Shown here: in pieces, positions 1 through 9,445 of the stretch
How the letters are laid out: the number at the start of each line of letters is the position of its first letter
Numbering within the stretch: the first letter of the stretch is position 1
NCBI GenBank assembly: GCA_965660815.1
Contig: CBFIBG010000052.1
Location: 62,001 to 126,000 of the forward strand
Length of the DNA stretch: 64,000 nucleotides
Direction: 5' to 3'
Source of the DNA: Glaciecola sp965660815
GTDB taxonomy: Bacteria > Pseudomonadota > Gammaproteobacteria > Enterobacterales > Alteromonadaceae
The notes under the pieces: model-generated
Told to the model about the DNA's origin: nothing
Seen by the model: the letters and a program-made list of their open reading frames with translations, nothing else
The model's database searches: none
Made by a program: the position numbers and the translations under genes

Positions 1-833
1 TTGGCGACCAAATACTTCATCATATCTGGCAAGGTCGAACTGATGGCGCCTGCGGGGGCAAGTACATCAAATCTCCATGGCTTGACCGCTTTCATGTCAT
101 TTGAATGAGGAAGCGCGAGCTCCAGCAGTTCGGCAGAGGGGGTAGCAACATAAGTGTGCTTCATGTCTAGCGGCGATAAAATGGTTTGTTCGAGTAATGT
201 CTCAAAATTTGTGCCTGCGTTTAATGCCAGCAAGTGTCCCAATAGTCCGACCGCCAGGTTACTGTAAACGACCTCATTATCTGTCTTTTGATAATCGTCA
301 TACTCAGAAAGAAACTGGTACAAGTCATCGCTTGTATAGTCTAAATAAGGGTCGTTGACGCTTGCGGGTCGAATATTACTCGGAAGTCTCGGGAGTCCAG
401 AAGAATGTGTACTAAGTTGTCTTAAATTAATGTCGCTGAGTTTGTCTTGATTTGAAAGCTGTGGCAGCAATTTGCTTATTGGGGTTTTCATATCAAGGGA
501 CTTATTTAAATGTGCGTCAGCAAGTAATATGCCTACGAAAGTTTTGGTGACTGAGCCAATTTCAAAACGTGTACTGTCGTTTATTGGATAAGCCTGGTGC
601 GCAGTTCTATAACCGGAGTAAATATGCGTCGTTTCTCCTTTATCATATAGTCCAATTGCAACGCCAACCAGTATTTTATCCTCTACCATTTTATCAACGG
701 CTTGCTGAATAAAGATTTTATCTTGGCTTAATGTTTGCGCCGTTGTTTGCATGCTAGTCAATAACAGTAAGGTGGAAAGGACAAAGATAAACCATCTTAA
801 TTGGACAATGTTGAATATTGTTACTCGACGCAT
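1..833 (-). CDS. Serine hydrolase, beta-lactamase/penicillin-binding-protein-like family (C-terminus beyond window)
   Basis: Exported serine hydrolase of the class C beta-lactamase-like superfamily (PF00144), whose members are esterases, D-aminopeptidases or DD-peptidases; the substrate here is unknown. The 277 visible residues begin with a hydrophobic signal segment (about residues 10-33, ending TTAQ). The SxxK nucleophile motif SVTK lies at residues 94-97 and the YxN motif YSN at 190-192. The third motif, near the C-terminus, is outside the window. The ATG at 833 is preceded by GGGTG as a plausible ribosome-binding site. It is transcribed away from the neighbouring small membrane protein and glutamine amidotransferase, so no operon partner is visible. 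The family assignment is firm and the specific activity is not. Confidence 0.85.
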   Translation of the reverse strand, partial: MRRVTIFNIVQLRWFIFVLSTLLLLTSMQTTAQTLSQDKIFIQQAVDKMVEDKILVGVAIGLYDKGETTHIYSGYRTAHQAYPINDSTRFEIGSVTKTFVGILLADAHLNKSLDMKTPISKLLPQLSNQDKLSDINLRQLSTHSSGLPRLPSNIRPASVNDPYLDYTSDDLYQFLSEYDDYQKTDNEVVYSNLAVGLLGHLLALNAGTNFETLLEQTILSPLDMKHTYVATPSAELLELALPHSNDMKAVKPWRFDVLAPAGAISSTLPDMMKYLVA

Positions 834-1080
834 AGTGACACCCAAAGTTTTATTAGTCTGCTAATTGTAGTGGTAAAAACAGAAAAACAGAAAGTTAGAG
901 ATGCAAAAAAATAGGTCACGGATTGATGAAGGCCACGATCGCTCACAACCTGTTATGTAGGTGAATAGGTTCGACCTTCTGAAAGCATCGGTTTGCCAGA
1001 TCCAAGAGCGGTATAGTTTTTTAAGTTAATTATTTGTATGTCAAAAGGTGTCATTATTGGTGTGAGGAAATTTGAGCAAT

Positions 1081-1106
1081 CTAGGGCAACTGAGTTATCG
1101 CCCTAG
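1081..1106. repeat. Inverted repeat downstream of small membrane protein
   Basis: Perfect 7-bp arms CTAGGGC/GCCCTAG flank a 12-base loop, just past the stop of the 55-residue frame. There is no T-run on either side, so it may be a weak terminator or an mRNA-end structure rather than a classical intrinsic terminator. Confidence 0.35.
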
Positions 1107-1127
1107 CAATCGGATTATGCTCAACCA

Positions 1128-1295
1128 TTAATCATATTTTTTACTGTTTACGTTCCCATTGATACACATCATACAAATTACGACAAAGAGTATAAAAATA
1201 CCCTCCATGCCTGCGAAAAAGGCTGCAATCGCTAATATCCCACTAATAACAGCAAATGTGGTAAAAAAGGGTTTGTAGTTTTGCTTTTCTATCAT
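1128..1295 (-). CDS. Small membrane protein, 55 residues, unknown
   Basis: A 55-residue open frame starting ATG at 1295, with a good ribosome-binding site (AAGGAA about 6 bases upstream). It encodes a short polar N-terminus (MIEKQNYKP), then two hydrophobic stretches (about residues 10-28 and 31-45) separated by AGMEG, and a polar tail ending NSKKYD. The arrangement suggests a two-helix inner-membrane hairpin. No family is recognised. It sits alone in a 600-base gap between two genes. The start signal and composition favour a real gene, but no homology has been tested. Confidence 0.5.
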   Translation of the reverse strand: MIEKQNYKPFFTTFAVISGILAIAAFFAGMEGIFILFVVICMMCINGNVNSKKYD

Positions 1296-1439
1296 TGTGT
1301 TTCCTTAAAAATCCATCGGTTTATTACCAATATTTACTGTCTTTTTATCGAAAAGTTCAGTTGTTTTACCACTACTGGCTAAGTAGCAAAGGAATCAAAT
1401 TACTGGCACTATTCAGATATCGTGAATATGGAGATAATT

Positions 1440-2210
1440 ATGTGTGAATTATTAGGCATGAGCGCAAATGTGCCTACTGATATCTGTTTTAGCTTTTCTG
1501 GTTTAATGATGAGGGGTGGTCGCACAGGGCCGCACAAGGATGGATTTGGAGTCACTTTTTATGAGGGAAAAGGGTTCCGTAATTTCAAAGATGCGGACCC
1601 ATCATGCGATTCAGTAATTGCCCAGTTAATTCGAGATTATCCAATCAAAAGCTGCACTGTGATCAGTCATATAAGACAGGCAAATAGGGGCAGGGTATGC
1701 TTGGAAAATACTCACCCTTTTACTCGTTGCTTATGGGGAAAAAATTGGACCTTTGCGCATAATGGCCAACTTTCTAATTACCAGAAGCAGCTTAAGATCA
1801 AAAACCATGTACCGATCGGAAATACCGACAGTGAACTGGCTTTTTGTTGGATTTTAGACAAGGTGTTCGAAAAATTTGGAAGGGCAAAACCAGCCAACAT
1901 GAAAGCAGTATTTAAGTATGTAGCGGTATTGTGTGATTCATTAAGGAAGCTGGGGGTATATAATATGATGCTAACAGACGGCGATTATTTGCTGGCTTAC
2001 TGCACTAATAATCTGCATTGGATCACTCGCAAGGCGCCATTCGCTAAAGCCAGCCTGATTGACACTGAACTAATGGTCGACTTCCAAGAGCACACTACTC
2101 AAAATGATATAGTAACCGTGATAGCAACTCATCCTCTAACTAATGATGAAAATTGGCACAAAATGGAAGAGGGAGAGTACAAATTATTTAAACTTGGCGT
2201 AATTGCTTAA
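1440..2210 (+). CDS. Class II glutamine amidotransferase (YafJ-like)
   Basis: A stand-alone class II (N-terminal nucleophile) glutamine amidotransferase domain of about 256 residues, the YafJ/DUG3-like type (PF13230). These enzymes hydrolyse glutamine or glutamine-like amides; the physiological acceptor in bacteria is unclear. The start was placed at 1440 rather than the in-frame ATG at 1422 because this leaves MCELLGM, with Cys2 becoming the catalytic N-terminal residue after Met removal. A GGAG lies 8 bases upstream. The motif HIRQANRG and the AHNGQL motif are both family hallmarks. No synthetase domain follows. The downstream hydrolase begins about 35 bases later and could be co-transcribed. 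Confidence 0.88.
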   Translation: MCELLGMSANVPTDICFSFSGLMMRGGRTGPHKDGFGVTFYEGKGFRNFKDADPSCDSVIAQLIRDYPIKSCTVISHIRQANRGRVCLENTHPFTRCLWGKNWTFAHNGQLSNYQKQLKIKNHVPIGNTDSELAFCWILDKVFEKFGRAKPANMKAVFKYVAVLCDSLRKLGVYNMMLTDGDYLLAYCTNNLHWITRKAPFAKASLIDTELMVDFQEHTTQNDIVTVIATHPLTNDENWHKMEEGEYKLFKLGVIA

Positions 2211-2245
2211 TACAGCCGATAAGTATTAGTTAGAAATCAGATACG

Positions 2246-4420
2246 ATGGGTCGAGTCATAATGCAATTTATAATGAATAGGTCGAAATTGGCAAAGGTTG
2301 TGCCTAAGACATTTTTTATTTCATTACTGATTATCATTTGTTTGTTTTCTGCCCATGTATTTGCATTTAATGAATCGAAAAGTAGCTCAAGATCCGCCTT
2401 AATCGAAATTGCCTGTCCCTTTCAAAATACGCTTAAAGACGTCAATATAACCTGTTTAAAAGCCTTTGTTCATGAAGACCACAATAACTTTTCCAGCCGA
2501 ATAATTGCCTTTCATGTCGTCAAATTTTCCCCGCTACGGGACAGACATTCCCAAGCAGAAGGTTTACTTAATATTCCAGTTTTTGATTTTGGTGGAGGCG
2601 GCCCCGGCGGAGACTCAGGGTTTAGCAATGGAGAATTGCCTTTAGCTTATGACTACTACAAAAGGTTTTCTACTGATCAAGGCCGAGATTTATATCTGCT
2701 CGAAGTCAGAGGAACTGGATTAGCTGAACCTCAGATTTCATGTGAAAAGTACAAGCAATCTATCGCTCAATATTGGTTAAATAGGCCCCAAGAGGTAAAA
2801 ACTGAATCTTTACATGAATTTACCCAGTGTATAAAAGACCTTAGGGCACTGGACGTTGATTTATCCAATTATAACAGCTATCAGATTGCTCGAGATGCAG
2901 AGTTTGTTAGAAAGAGCCTAAACATTCAAAGCATGCATCTAGTAGGCGTCTCTTACTCTACGCGGTATGCACAACGCTATGCTCAATTGTATCCTTCTAG
3001 AACGTCTTCAATTGTGCTAGACAGCCCAGTATTTTCTAATATGCATACAAGTGAAAGAGCGGATTTGACCTTTAGGGCAATTAACTTATTGCTCAAACAA
3101 ATATCGCAAAGATTTGGTCAGCAAGCCAAAGACACGTTTTCGGAAAAATTATTGAAGTGGATAGATAAGCTAAATGACAAGCCCATAAATATTGAAATAA
3201 CTTGGCCAGAATTTGCTGATCATTATGTTAAAGATGTCATACCTACTAAAACAACTTTAAAAGTTGAGGCCGATAAATCACACATAGCGAGTTATCAAAG
3301 AAGAGATATTGCATATGATTCAAATCTAATGAGCACTGACAAGAGTATTTCACGCTCTGTTTTTATCGACGGTGAAGATCTTATCAATATACTATTTGAA
3401 ATCATGTATTACCCAGATTCAGATATTGCCGCATCAATCATAATTGGAGAGCTTGAAACTCAAGAATATGATGTGTTGTCACTTGTCGTAGAGAATACGG
3501 TGTCACTGAGCTTAGATAATAGCTTTTCCGATTTGTTATACAGTTCAACCCTTTGTTATGAAGACCTGCCTTTCGCTGACTTAACCAAATTTGATGAGGG
3601 CATTAAGAGCTTGCCTGCGAAGTTCCAAAAAATGGCCAAAATGGAACTATTAGAGTTACTTGAAGAGTGTCATATTATTTATCAGGCTGAAAACCCAGAA
3701 ATGTCTGTCGTCAATCAAAAGGTAACATCACTTATTAATAAGAATTACGAACTACTAGAAGCAGACAAAGCAAAAACACTTTCGCTAAATGGGATTAGAA
3801 GTCTATTGCGATACGAGTATGCCGATAAAATAGAGTCTCAACCTTTCGTATTGAACTCTCCCACTCTTTTGTTGTTTGGTGAGTTAGACCCAGTTATTCC
3901 AACCGACGATATACTCAAAATAGAGGCTAACTATAAGAATGGAACTGTCATTGAAATCCCTAATACAGGTCACTTTTCGTTGCAACTTCGGTGTATACAG
4001 AACATGGTGGCAACGTTTATTGAGAATTATCAGTTGAATGAATCCGAGAAGTCGTGCCTAAATATATTGTCATTGTCTGACTCCGCTTACATACAAGATC
4101 CTGACTTCTTGCTCGTACTTCCCGATGATGATTCTTACCAAAATGGAATATGTATAAGAGGCTATTATCAAGTTGGATGCGCACTTTTAGACAATGTAAA
4201 AGTAACTTACCGAAATGATGATATCCAAATTAACGTCAGCAATGCCGATTTTATCGATGGTTCGTTTGACGATAAATTGCGACATTTTATCCTGGACTAT
4301 CTTGCTGTCGAGTTTTCGGATTACCGCTGTAAAGAGAGCTATGAGAAGGTTGGATTATTGCAAAATCTTGAGATTAAATGTACCGAACTATCGTGGTGGC
4401 AAAGTATTTTTAAAAAATAG
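2246..4420 (+). CDS. Exported alpha/beta hydrolase, TAP-like peptidase family, with C-terminal extension
   Basis: Alpha/beta-hydrolase resembling the tripeptidyl aminopeptidase/proline iminopeptidase group. The oxyanion region GGGGPGGDSG is at about residues 115-124, RGTG at about 155, and the nucleophile elbow GVSYS at about 234-238. A C-terminal alpha/beta-hydrolase segment carries FGELDPVIP (acid) and NTGHFS (catalytic His), complete with a final triad. The N-terminus has a hydrophobic signal segment ending near HVFAF. ATGs at 2246, 2261 and 2273 are all possible, and the last gives the most typical signal peptide. About 100 residues follow the hydrolase core and contain several cysteines; I do not recognise that region. 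Its 724 residues are long for the family (usually about 450-550). Substrate unknown. Confidence 0.75.
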   Translation: MGRVIMQFIMNRSKLAKVVPKTFFISLLIIICLFSAHVFAFNESKSSSRSALIEIACPFQNTLKDVNITCLKAFVHEDHNNFSSRIIAFHVVKFSPLRDRHSQAEGLLNIPVFDFGGGGPGGDSGFSNGELPLAYDYYKRFSTDQGRDLYLLEVRGTGLAEPQISCEKYKQSIAQYWLNRPQEVKTESLHEFTQCIKDLRALDVDLSNYNSYQIARDAEFVRKSLNIQSMHLVGVSYSTRYAQRYAQLYPSRTSSIVLDSPVFSNMHTSERADLTFRAINLLLKQISQRFGQQAKDTFSEKLLKWIDKLNDKPINIEITWPEFADHYVKDVIPTKTTLKVEADKSHIASYQRRDIAYDSNLMSTDKSISRSVFIDGEDLINILFEIMYYPDSDIAASIIIGELETQEYDVLSLVVENTVSLSLDNSFSDLLYSSTLCYEDLPFADLTKFDEGIKSLPAKFQKMAKMELLELLEECHIIYQAENPEMSVVNQKVTSLINKNYELLEADKAKTLSLNGIRSLLRYEYADKIESQPFVLNSPTLLLFGELDPVIPTDDILKIEANYKNGTVIEIPNTGHFSLQLRCIQNMVATFIENYQLNESEKSCLNILSLSDSAYIQDPDFLLVLPDDDSYQNGICIRGYYQVGCALLDNVKVTYRNDDIQINVSNADFIDGSFDDKLRHFILDYLAVEFSDYRCKESYEKVGLLQNLEIKCTELSWWQSIFKK

Positions 4421-4476
4421 CCGGCATAGTTATATGCCGGCTCAGGGATCTGAAAGTCACTTCAGATTAACGCACT
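4419..4476 (+). terminator. Tandem hairpins after the alpha/beta hydrolase
   Basis: Two hairpins follow the stop codon. The first has 10-bp arms (AGCCGGCATA/TATGCCGGCT). The second is ATCTGAA/TTCAGAT, followed within a few bases by a TTTTTT tract. The T-rich end supports transcription termination. Confidence 0.55.
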
Positions 4477-4979
4477 CTTTTTTATAAATGTTGTTATCTT
4501 TGCTGATTAGGACAAAAAACCAATAATCCTAATTTTTTTGCTCGTGCTTAACATCGTGAACAAATTGTTAATAGCCATACTAACTCCGTTCATTAATTCA
4601 GTTAACTGCAATAAGGGTAAAATGCGATAACCCGCGCTATATTGCGGTGAGATGGATAAAATTATGAACGCTCGTGTGCAATATATTGTTGGTGCCCAAC
4701 AATTAATTTGTTAATGTTTACATCTCATTTACTTATTTTTCCGCTAAACTTCTTCCATTAGTCGCAACAAATGACCATTCTATCTTGTTTGTGTTGTTTT
4801 GTTTTCTGTCTCACTTATGTTGTGCGATTTTATACCCTGCGAAATGCGAGTGTATTTTGCAGAGCTATTAAACTTTTTATATATGGGTAATACAAAGATT
4901 TCAGTACGACCACATGTATAGCGTTTTAACTAATGCCCACAAAAATAAATACAGGCTCAAATTAAAAGGCACTTCGAAC
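4421..4979. promoter_or_regulatory. Long upstream region of the beta-glucan cluster with a palindrome at 4685-4703
   Basis: About 500 bases lie between the hydrolase terminator and the glucan phosphorylase start, with no convincing gene. The clearest element is ATTGTTGG-TGC-CCAACAAT (4685-4703), perfect 8-bp arms, suitable as an operator or a short mRNA hairpin. The rest is AT-rich. I could not place a confident -35/-10 pair. Confidence 0.4.
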
Positions 4980-7900
4980 ATGTCAATTAGTACACGAGCG
5001 ACAGGAGAGTTCATCCGTCGCAATAACGAAGATTTTTATGTAATAAAAAATGTGGATCAAATGCCTCAGTTTTTTATTAGTCTTGTTTCAGATCAGGACC
5101 ATTGGCTCTTTGCTGGCTCTCACGGAGGGATAACAGCGGGAAGAGTATCGCCTGAAACCGCACTTTTTTCTTATGCTTGTGTCGATAAAATTTATGATAC
5201 TGCGCTTTCGTCAGGCCCAAGAACCTTTATTAGAAGTCAAGATAAAAAAAGCGGCAGTGCATGGCACTGGGAACCGTTTAATTATGAACAGAATGGCAAA
5301 TATAAAGTCACGCGTAATATATACAAAAATACGTTAGGCAATATTTTGGTATTCGAGGAGTGTAATCACGACTTAAACTTAGCGTTTGAATACCAGTGGT
5401 CGTTTTCCGATGAATTCGGAATATGCAGGCATGCCAAGGTGGTCAACTTAGCTGAAGCCCCCGCCGAAATTGAAATACTTGATGGGTTAGTTAATGTTTT
5501 GCCTGCAGGCACACCAAGGTTTACTCAAACTGTATCTTCTAATTTGGTCGATGCCTATAAGTGGACAGAACTTGATCCCAAGGTTGGCCTAGCGAAATTT
5601 AGTTTGTATTCGGCTATTACAGATCGTGCTGAGCCTGCTGAAGCTCTGCGTGCAAACACGGCGTTTTTGCTTGGTTTAGAAGACTCAAACATAGCTTTGA
5701 GCAAACATGCCATTGACGACTTTAAGCAAAATAAACCAGTGAGTGACCGCAATTATACGCGCGGTGTAAGAGGTTGTTTTTTAGTAAACGCTTCCCTTAG
5801 TCTATCGAAAAATGAATCGAAAGATTGGCTAATAGTCACAGACTTAGAGTTAGACCAAATCCAAATTTCCAATTTGGCCGCTAAGCTTAAAGATCAGCAA
5901 GCGGTTGTCGATGCAATCGAACAATCGGTTGCCTTAGGCAGTGATAAATTATCTAGGATAATGGCGTCAAGCGACGGATTTCAAGTAACTAATGAAAAGA
6001 ATGTGGCTGTGCATCATTACGCCAATACGCTGTTTAATGTTCTTCGTGGCGGTATATTTGCAAATCAATACCACATTTTATCGAGCGACTTAGCGAAAAC
6101 TGTAGCTCATTTCAACAAGCCGTTATATGAGCGGATCGGCAACAAAATTTCATCTTTAGAAAAGTTTTGCACACTAGACGAGTTGAAAGTACTGGCAAAA
6201 GAGTTAAATGAGCCACAATTTACAAGGTTGTTAAACGAATACCTTCCAATCACTTTTGGTAGAAGGCACGGTGACCCATCAAGGCCTTGGAATCAGTTTG
6301 CCATTGAGCTCAAGGATGCCATGGGCAAACCACTGTTGTCTTATCAAGGTAACTGGCGAGATATTTTCCAAAATTGGGAAGCACTGGCACTGAGTTTTCC
6401 AGCATTCACACCATCTATGATTGCAAAATTTGTAAATGCATCCACTATGGATGGGTATAACCCATACAGGATCACAAAACAGGGCATTGACTGGGAAGTG
6501 GAAGAGCCAGACGATCCTTGGAGCTATATTGGATACTGGGGTGATCACCAAATTATTTATCTGCTTAAACTTTTAGAGGTCTCTAATAAGTTTTACCCAT
6601 CAGCGTTAAAGTCAATGTTACAAGAGCGCATTTATAGTTACGCCAACGTGCCCTATCGAATTAAAAGCTACGAAGACTTATGCGCGGATCCTAAGGCAAC
6701 AGTGGATTTTGATGAGCATTTGGCTGAACTTATCGATCAAAAGGTGAGGAGTTTAGGGGCGGATGGAAAGCTTATCTTGCAAGACAATGATGAAGTGTAT
6801 CAAGTTAATCTCATTGAAAAATTACTTGTGCCACTGCTGGCTAAATTAAGTAACTTGGTGGTAGACGGTGGGATATGGCTCAATACCCAACGCCCAGAAT
6901 GGAACGATGCTAACAATGCATTAGTGGGCCAAGGATTGTCTATGGTCACCTTGTATTACATGCATAGATATATCCATTTTTTCAATGCGATCCTTCAAGA
7001 ATTGCGCCAGCAGGATGCGCATATAAGCTTTGAAATTACTTCTGAAGTTGCCGAATTCTTGCAAAAAATTAGTCAGCACATAAACGGGCTTGCTAGTGAG
7101 TTAACCGAGGCGCCTGCCACCGCAACTCAGAGAAAATCTTTACTAGATAAAGTAGGACGTGCAGCAAGTGAGTATAGAAGTGCGATATATTCTCACACAG
7201 GTAAATTTGGACAGTCTCAATTAAGCTTAGACGATATTGAATTGTTATTGTCAGGATCACAATCACTTATTAAGCACAGTATTAGTCACAATACAGACGA
7301 CCGAGGATTATATCACGCCTACAATATTCTCACTCTTAAAGGTGACGAAGCAAACGTTGGGCACTTATATAAGATGCTAGAGGGACAAGTAGCGGCTTTA
7401 AGTTCTGGAGCTTTAGATGCTTCGCAAAGCCTAAAGGTTCTAAAATCTTTGTTTGAAAGTGATATCTATCGCGAAGACATTGATACCTTCATGCTGTATC
7501 CAGATCGCGAGCAAGTTACGTTTATGCAAAAGAACCTGTTGGCAGCCTCTGATGTGGAAAAAGTTCCTTTACTTACAAAAATGGTCTCGCATAAAGATAC
7601 TCGCTTAATTCAAAAAGAAAATAATGAAACATATAGGTTTAACGCAGACATTATAAACTCTGGTGTCATTAAACAAATGTATTCTGCTTTATCTGTAGAT
7701 TATCCTGAGCTAGCAAATGATTCGGCTCTGGAATCAATACTAGAATTGCATGAACAAACCTTCAATCACAGTGAGTTTACCGGACGAAGCGGTGGCATGT
7801 TTGGATTTGAAGGGCTTGGATGCGTCTACTGGCACATGGTAGCGAAGTTACTGCTAGCAGTACAAGAGGTGTGTATTGCGGCTAATGATCACAAAGTTAA

Positions 7901-8441
7901 TGAGTCTCACGAACTAAACGAATTCTATTATCGAGTCAGAAGAGGGATTGGTTTTAATAAGACACCTGAGAATTACGGAGCGTTCCCAACCGATCCATAT
8001 TCTCATACACCTAAGCATGCCGGAGCTCAACAACCTGGTATGACCGGTCAAGTGAAAGAAGAGGTGATCGCTCGGTTTGGGGAGCTCGGTTGCCTGGTAC
8101 AAGGTGGGATCGTAAGCTTTGATCCTTTTTTATTGCGGCCTCAAGAGTTTACTACCGAACCAGCAACGTTTAAGTTTTTAGATGTATCTGAGACTTGGCA
8201 AGAACTGGCGCTTGAATCACAGAGTTTGGGCTTTACTTGGTGCCAAGTCCCAATTGTGTATCACTTATCAGATGAAGAAAATCTGACCGCTACCGTGAAA
8301 AAGCATGATGGCAGCTCACAAGTTTTAGAACAGGCAAAATTAAGCGCTGAATTGAGCGCTGATATGTTTGCTCGCAACGGCAACATTGCGCAGATAAGCG
8401 TTAATGTGCCAAGAAATTTATTATGTTCAGTTAATGTTTAG
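4980..8441 (+). CDS. Inverting beta-1,3-glucan phosphorylase-like enzyme (GH94-like fold, probably GH149)
   Basis: A very large (1,153-residue) cytoplasmic protein resembling GH149 beta-1,3-oligoglucan phosphorylases, which split beta-1,3-glucan oligomers with phosphate to give glucose 1-phosphate. No signal peptide is present. Features seen: DHWLFAGSHGG and ITAGR near the N-terminus; a beta-sandwich-like half; an (alpha/alpha)6-like half with YIGYWGDHQ; and PEWNDANNAL, matching the WND general-acid motif of GH94 (Asp at about residue 643). Near the C-terminus, HAGAQQPGMTGQVKEE resembles the phosphate-site region of these phosphorylases. I chose ATG 4980 because AAAAGG lies upstream; an in-frame ATG at 4914 would add 22 residues. 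GH161 is the main alternative. It starts a likely operon with the adjacent GH17 gene (11-base gap). Confidence 0.72.
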   Translation: MSISTRATGEFIRRNNEDFYVIKNVDQMPQFFISLVSDQDHWLFAGSHGGITAGRVSPETALFSYACVDKIYDTALSSGPRTFIRSQDKKSGSAWHWEPFNYEQNGKYKVTRNIYKNTLGNILVFEECNHDLNLAFEYQWSFSDEFGICRHAKVVNLAEAPAEIEILDGLVNVLPAGTPRFTQTVSSNLVDAYKWTELDPKVGLAKFSLYSAITDRAEPAEALRANTAFLLGLEDSNIALSKHAIDDFKQNKPVSDRNYTRGVRGCFLVNASLSLSKNESKDWLIVTDLELDQIQISNLAAKLKDQQAVVDAIEQSVALGSDKLSRIMASSDGFQVTNEKNVAVHHYANTLFNVLRGGIFANQYHILSSDLAKTVAHFNKPLYERIGNKISSLEKFCTLDELKVLAKELNEPQFTRLLNEYLPITFGRRHGDPSRPWNQFAIELKDAMGKPLLSYQGNWRDIFQNWEALALSFPAFTPSMIAKFVNASTMDGYNPYRITKQGIDWEVEEPDDPWSYIGYWGDHQIIYLLKLLEVSNKFYPSALKSMLQERIYSYANVPYRIKSYEDLCADPKATVDFDEHLAELIDQKVRSLGADGKLILQDNDEVYQVNLIEKLLVPLLAKLSNLVVDGGIWLNTQRPEWNDANNALVGQGLSMVTLYYMHRYIHFFNAILQELRQQDAHISFEITSEVAEFLQKISQHINGLASELTEAPATATQRKSLLDKVGRAASEYRSAIYSHTGKFGQSQLSLDDIELLLSGSQSLIKHSISHNTDDRGLYHAYNILTLKGDEANVGHLYKMLEGQVAALSSGALDASQSLKVLKSLFESDIYREDIDTFMLYPDREQVTFMQKNLLAASDVEKVPLLTKMVSHKDTRLIQKENNETYRFNADIINSGVIKQMYSALSVDYPELANDSALESILELHEQTFNHSEFTGRSGGMFGFEGLGCVYWHMVAKLLLAVQEVCIAANDHKVNESHELNEFYYRVRRGIGFNKTPENYGAFPTDPYSHTPKHAGAQQPGMTGQVKEEVIARFGELGCLVQGGIVSFDPFLLRPQEFTTEPATFKFLDVSETWQELALESQSLGFTWCQVPIVYHLSDEENLTATVKKHDGSSQVLEQAKLSAELSADMFARNGNIAQISVNVPRNLLCSVNV

Positions 8442-8452
8442 GGATAAAGACA

Positions 8453-9334
8453 ATGTCGAAATTAAATAATAAATACTTACAAATGGCGCAAAATCGTATT
8501 TATTCTGAACAAAGAGATAAAAGCGAACACATCAAGGCCTTATTGGATGACAAAATCCATGGTATTTGTTTTAGCCCTTATACCGAGGGACAAGCGCCAG
8601 GCGATGAAATTACTGAAGAGCAGATAGAAGCGAGACTTAGCATACTAAAACCCCATGTTACATGGATCCGAAGTTTTTCTTGTTCAGATGGTAATGAGCT
8701 GATACCTGCAGTTGCGAAACGAATGGGCTTTAAAACTCTGGTAGGGGCTTGGCTGGACGAAGATGAAGAAACGAACCAGCTTGAAATTGAAGCCGCTATT
8801 AGCATGGCCAAAGCAGGCGTCATTGATTTACTGGCCGTTGGTAATGAAGTGTTGCTAAGAGAAGAATTAACAGACGATCAACTGGTTGACTATATTCTTT
8901 ATGCAAAAAAAGAAGCTGGCGTGCCAGTAGGTTATGTAGACGCATACTATTTATTCGAAAACTTCCCCAAAGTTGCGGATGCTTGTGATGTAATAATGGC
9001 TAATTGTTATCCCTTCTGGGAAGGTATTGGAATTGAACATGCTCACGTTTATATGCGTGACATGTATTATAGGGCCGTCAATGCAGCTAAAGGCAAGCCA
9101 GTGCTTATTAGTGAAACAGGTTGGCCTAACCAAGGGACTGCATTTGGAGCCGCTGTGCCTAACGACGACAATGCGAAACGTTACTTTTTGCAAACCTCTA
9201 CCTGGACAGAAAGCATGAGCATTCCTTTGTTTTACTTTTCATCCTTTGACGAAGATTGGAAAGTATCAGATGAAGGTGATGTAGGGGCTTACTGGGGATT
9301 ATGGGATAAAAGCGGCAGTCCAAAATTCTGGTAA
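8453..9334 (+). CDS. GH17-like beta-1,3-glucanase or glucanosyltransferase, cytoplasmic
   Basis: Glycoside hydrolase family 17 (beta/alpha)8 barrel of 293 residues. Family members cleave or transfer beta-1,3-glucan with retention. The acid/base Glu is in AVGNEVL (Glu132) and the nucleophile in LISETGWP (Glu221), both at the ends of the expected strands. The C-terminal part carries FYFSSFDEDWK, typical of the last strand. There is no signal peptide or membrane segment, so it should act in the cytosol, beside the phosphorylase 11 bases upstream. It could trim or rearrange imported laminarin oligosaccharides to feed phosphorolysis. Whether it hydrolyses or transglycosylates cannot be told from sequence. 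Confidence 0.82.
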   Translation: MSKLNNKYLQMAQNRIYSEQRDKSEHIKALLDDKIHGICFSPYTEGQAPGDEITEEQIEARLSILKPHVTWIRSFSCSDGNELIPAVAKRMGFKTLVGAWLDEDEETNQLEIEAAISMAKAGVIDLLAVGNEVLLREELTDDQLVDYILYAKKEAGVPVGYVDAYYLFENFPKVADACDVIMANCYPFWEGIGIEHAHVYMRDMYYRAVNAAKGKPVLISETGWPNQGTAFGAAVPNDDNAKRYFLQTSTWTESMSIPLFYFSSFDEDWKVSDEGDVGAYWGLWDKSGSPKFW

Positions 9335-9445
9335 TAGTGAACAAAGAGTTAACATAACCGGGTCAATCGGCTAGCTTAACAAAGATGAAGTCATACTTGG
9401 GTAGTTTGACCGAGTATACATGTAAAAACAGCATAGGAGTTTCAT

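Noticed and set aside
4215..4487. A 90-codon frame overlapping the end of the alpha/beta hydrolase
   Set aside because: It lies in another frame of the C-terminal extension and runs through the terminator hairpins.
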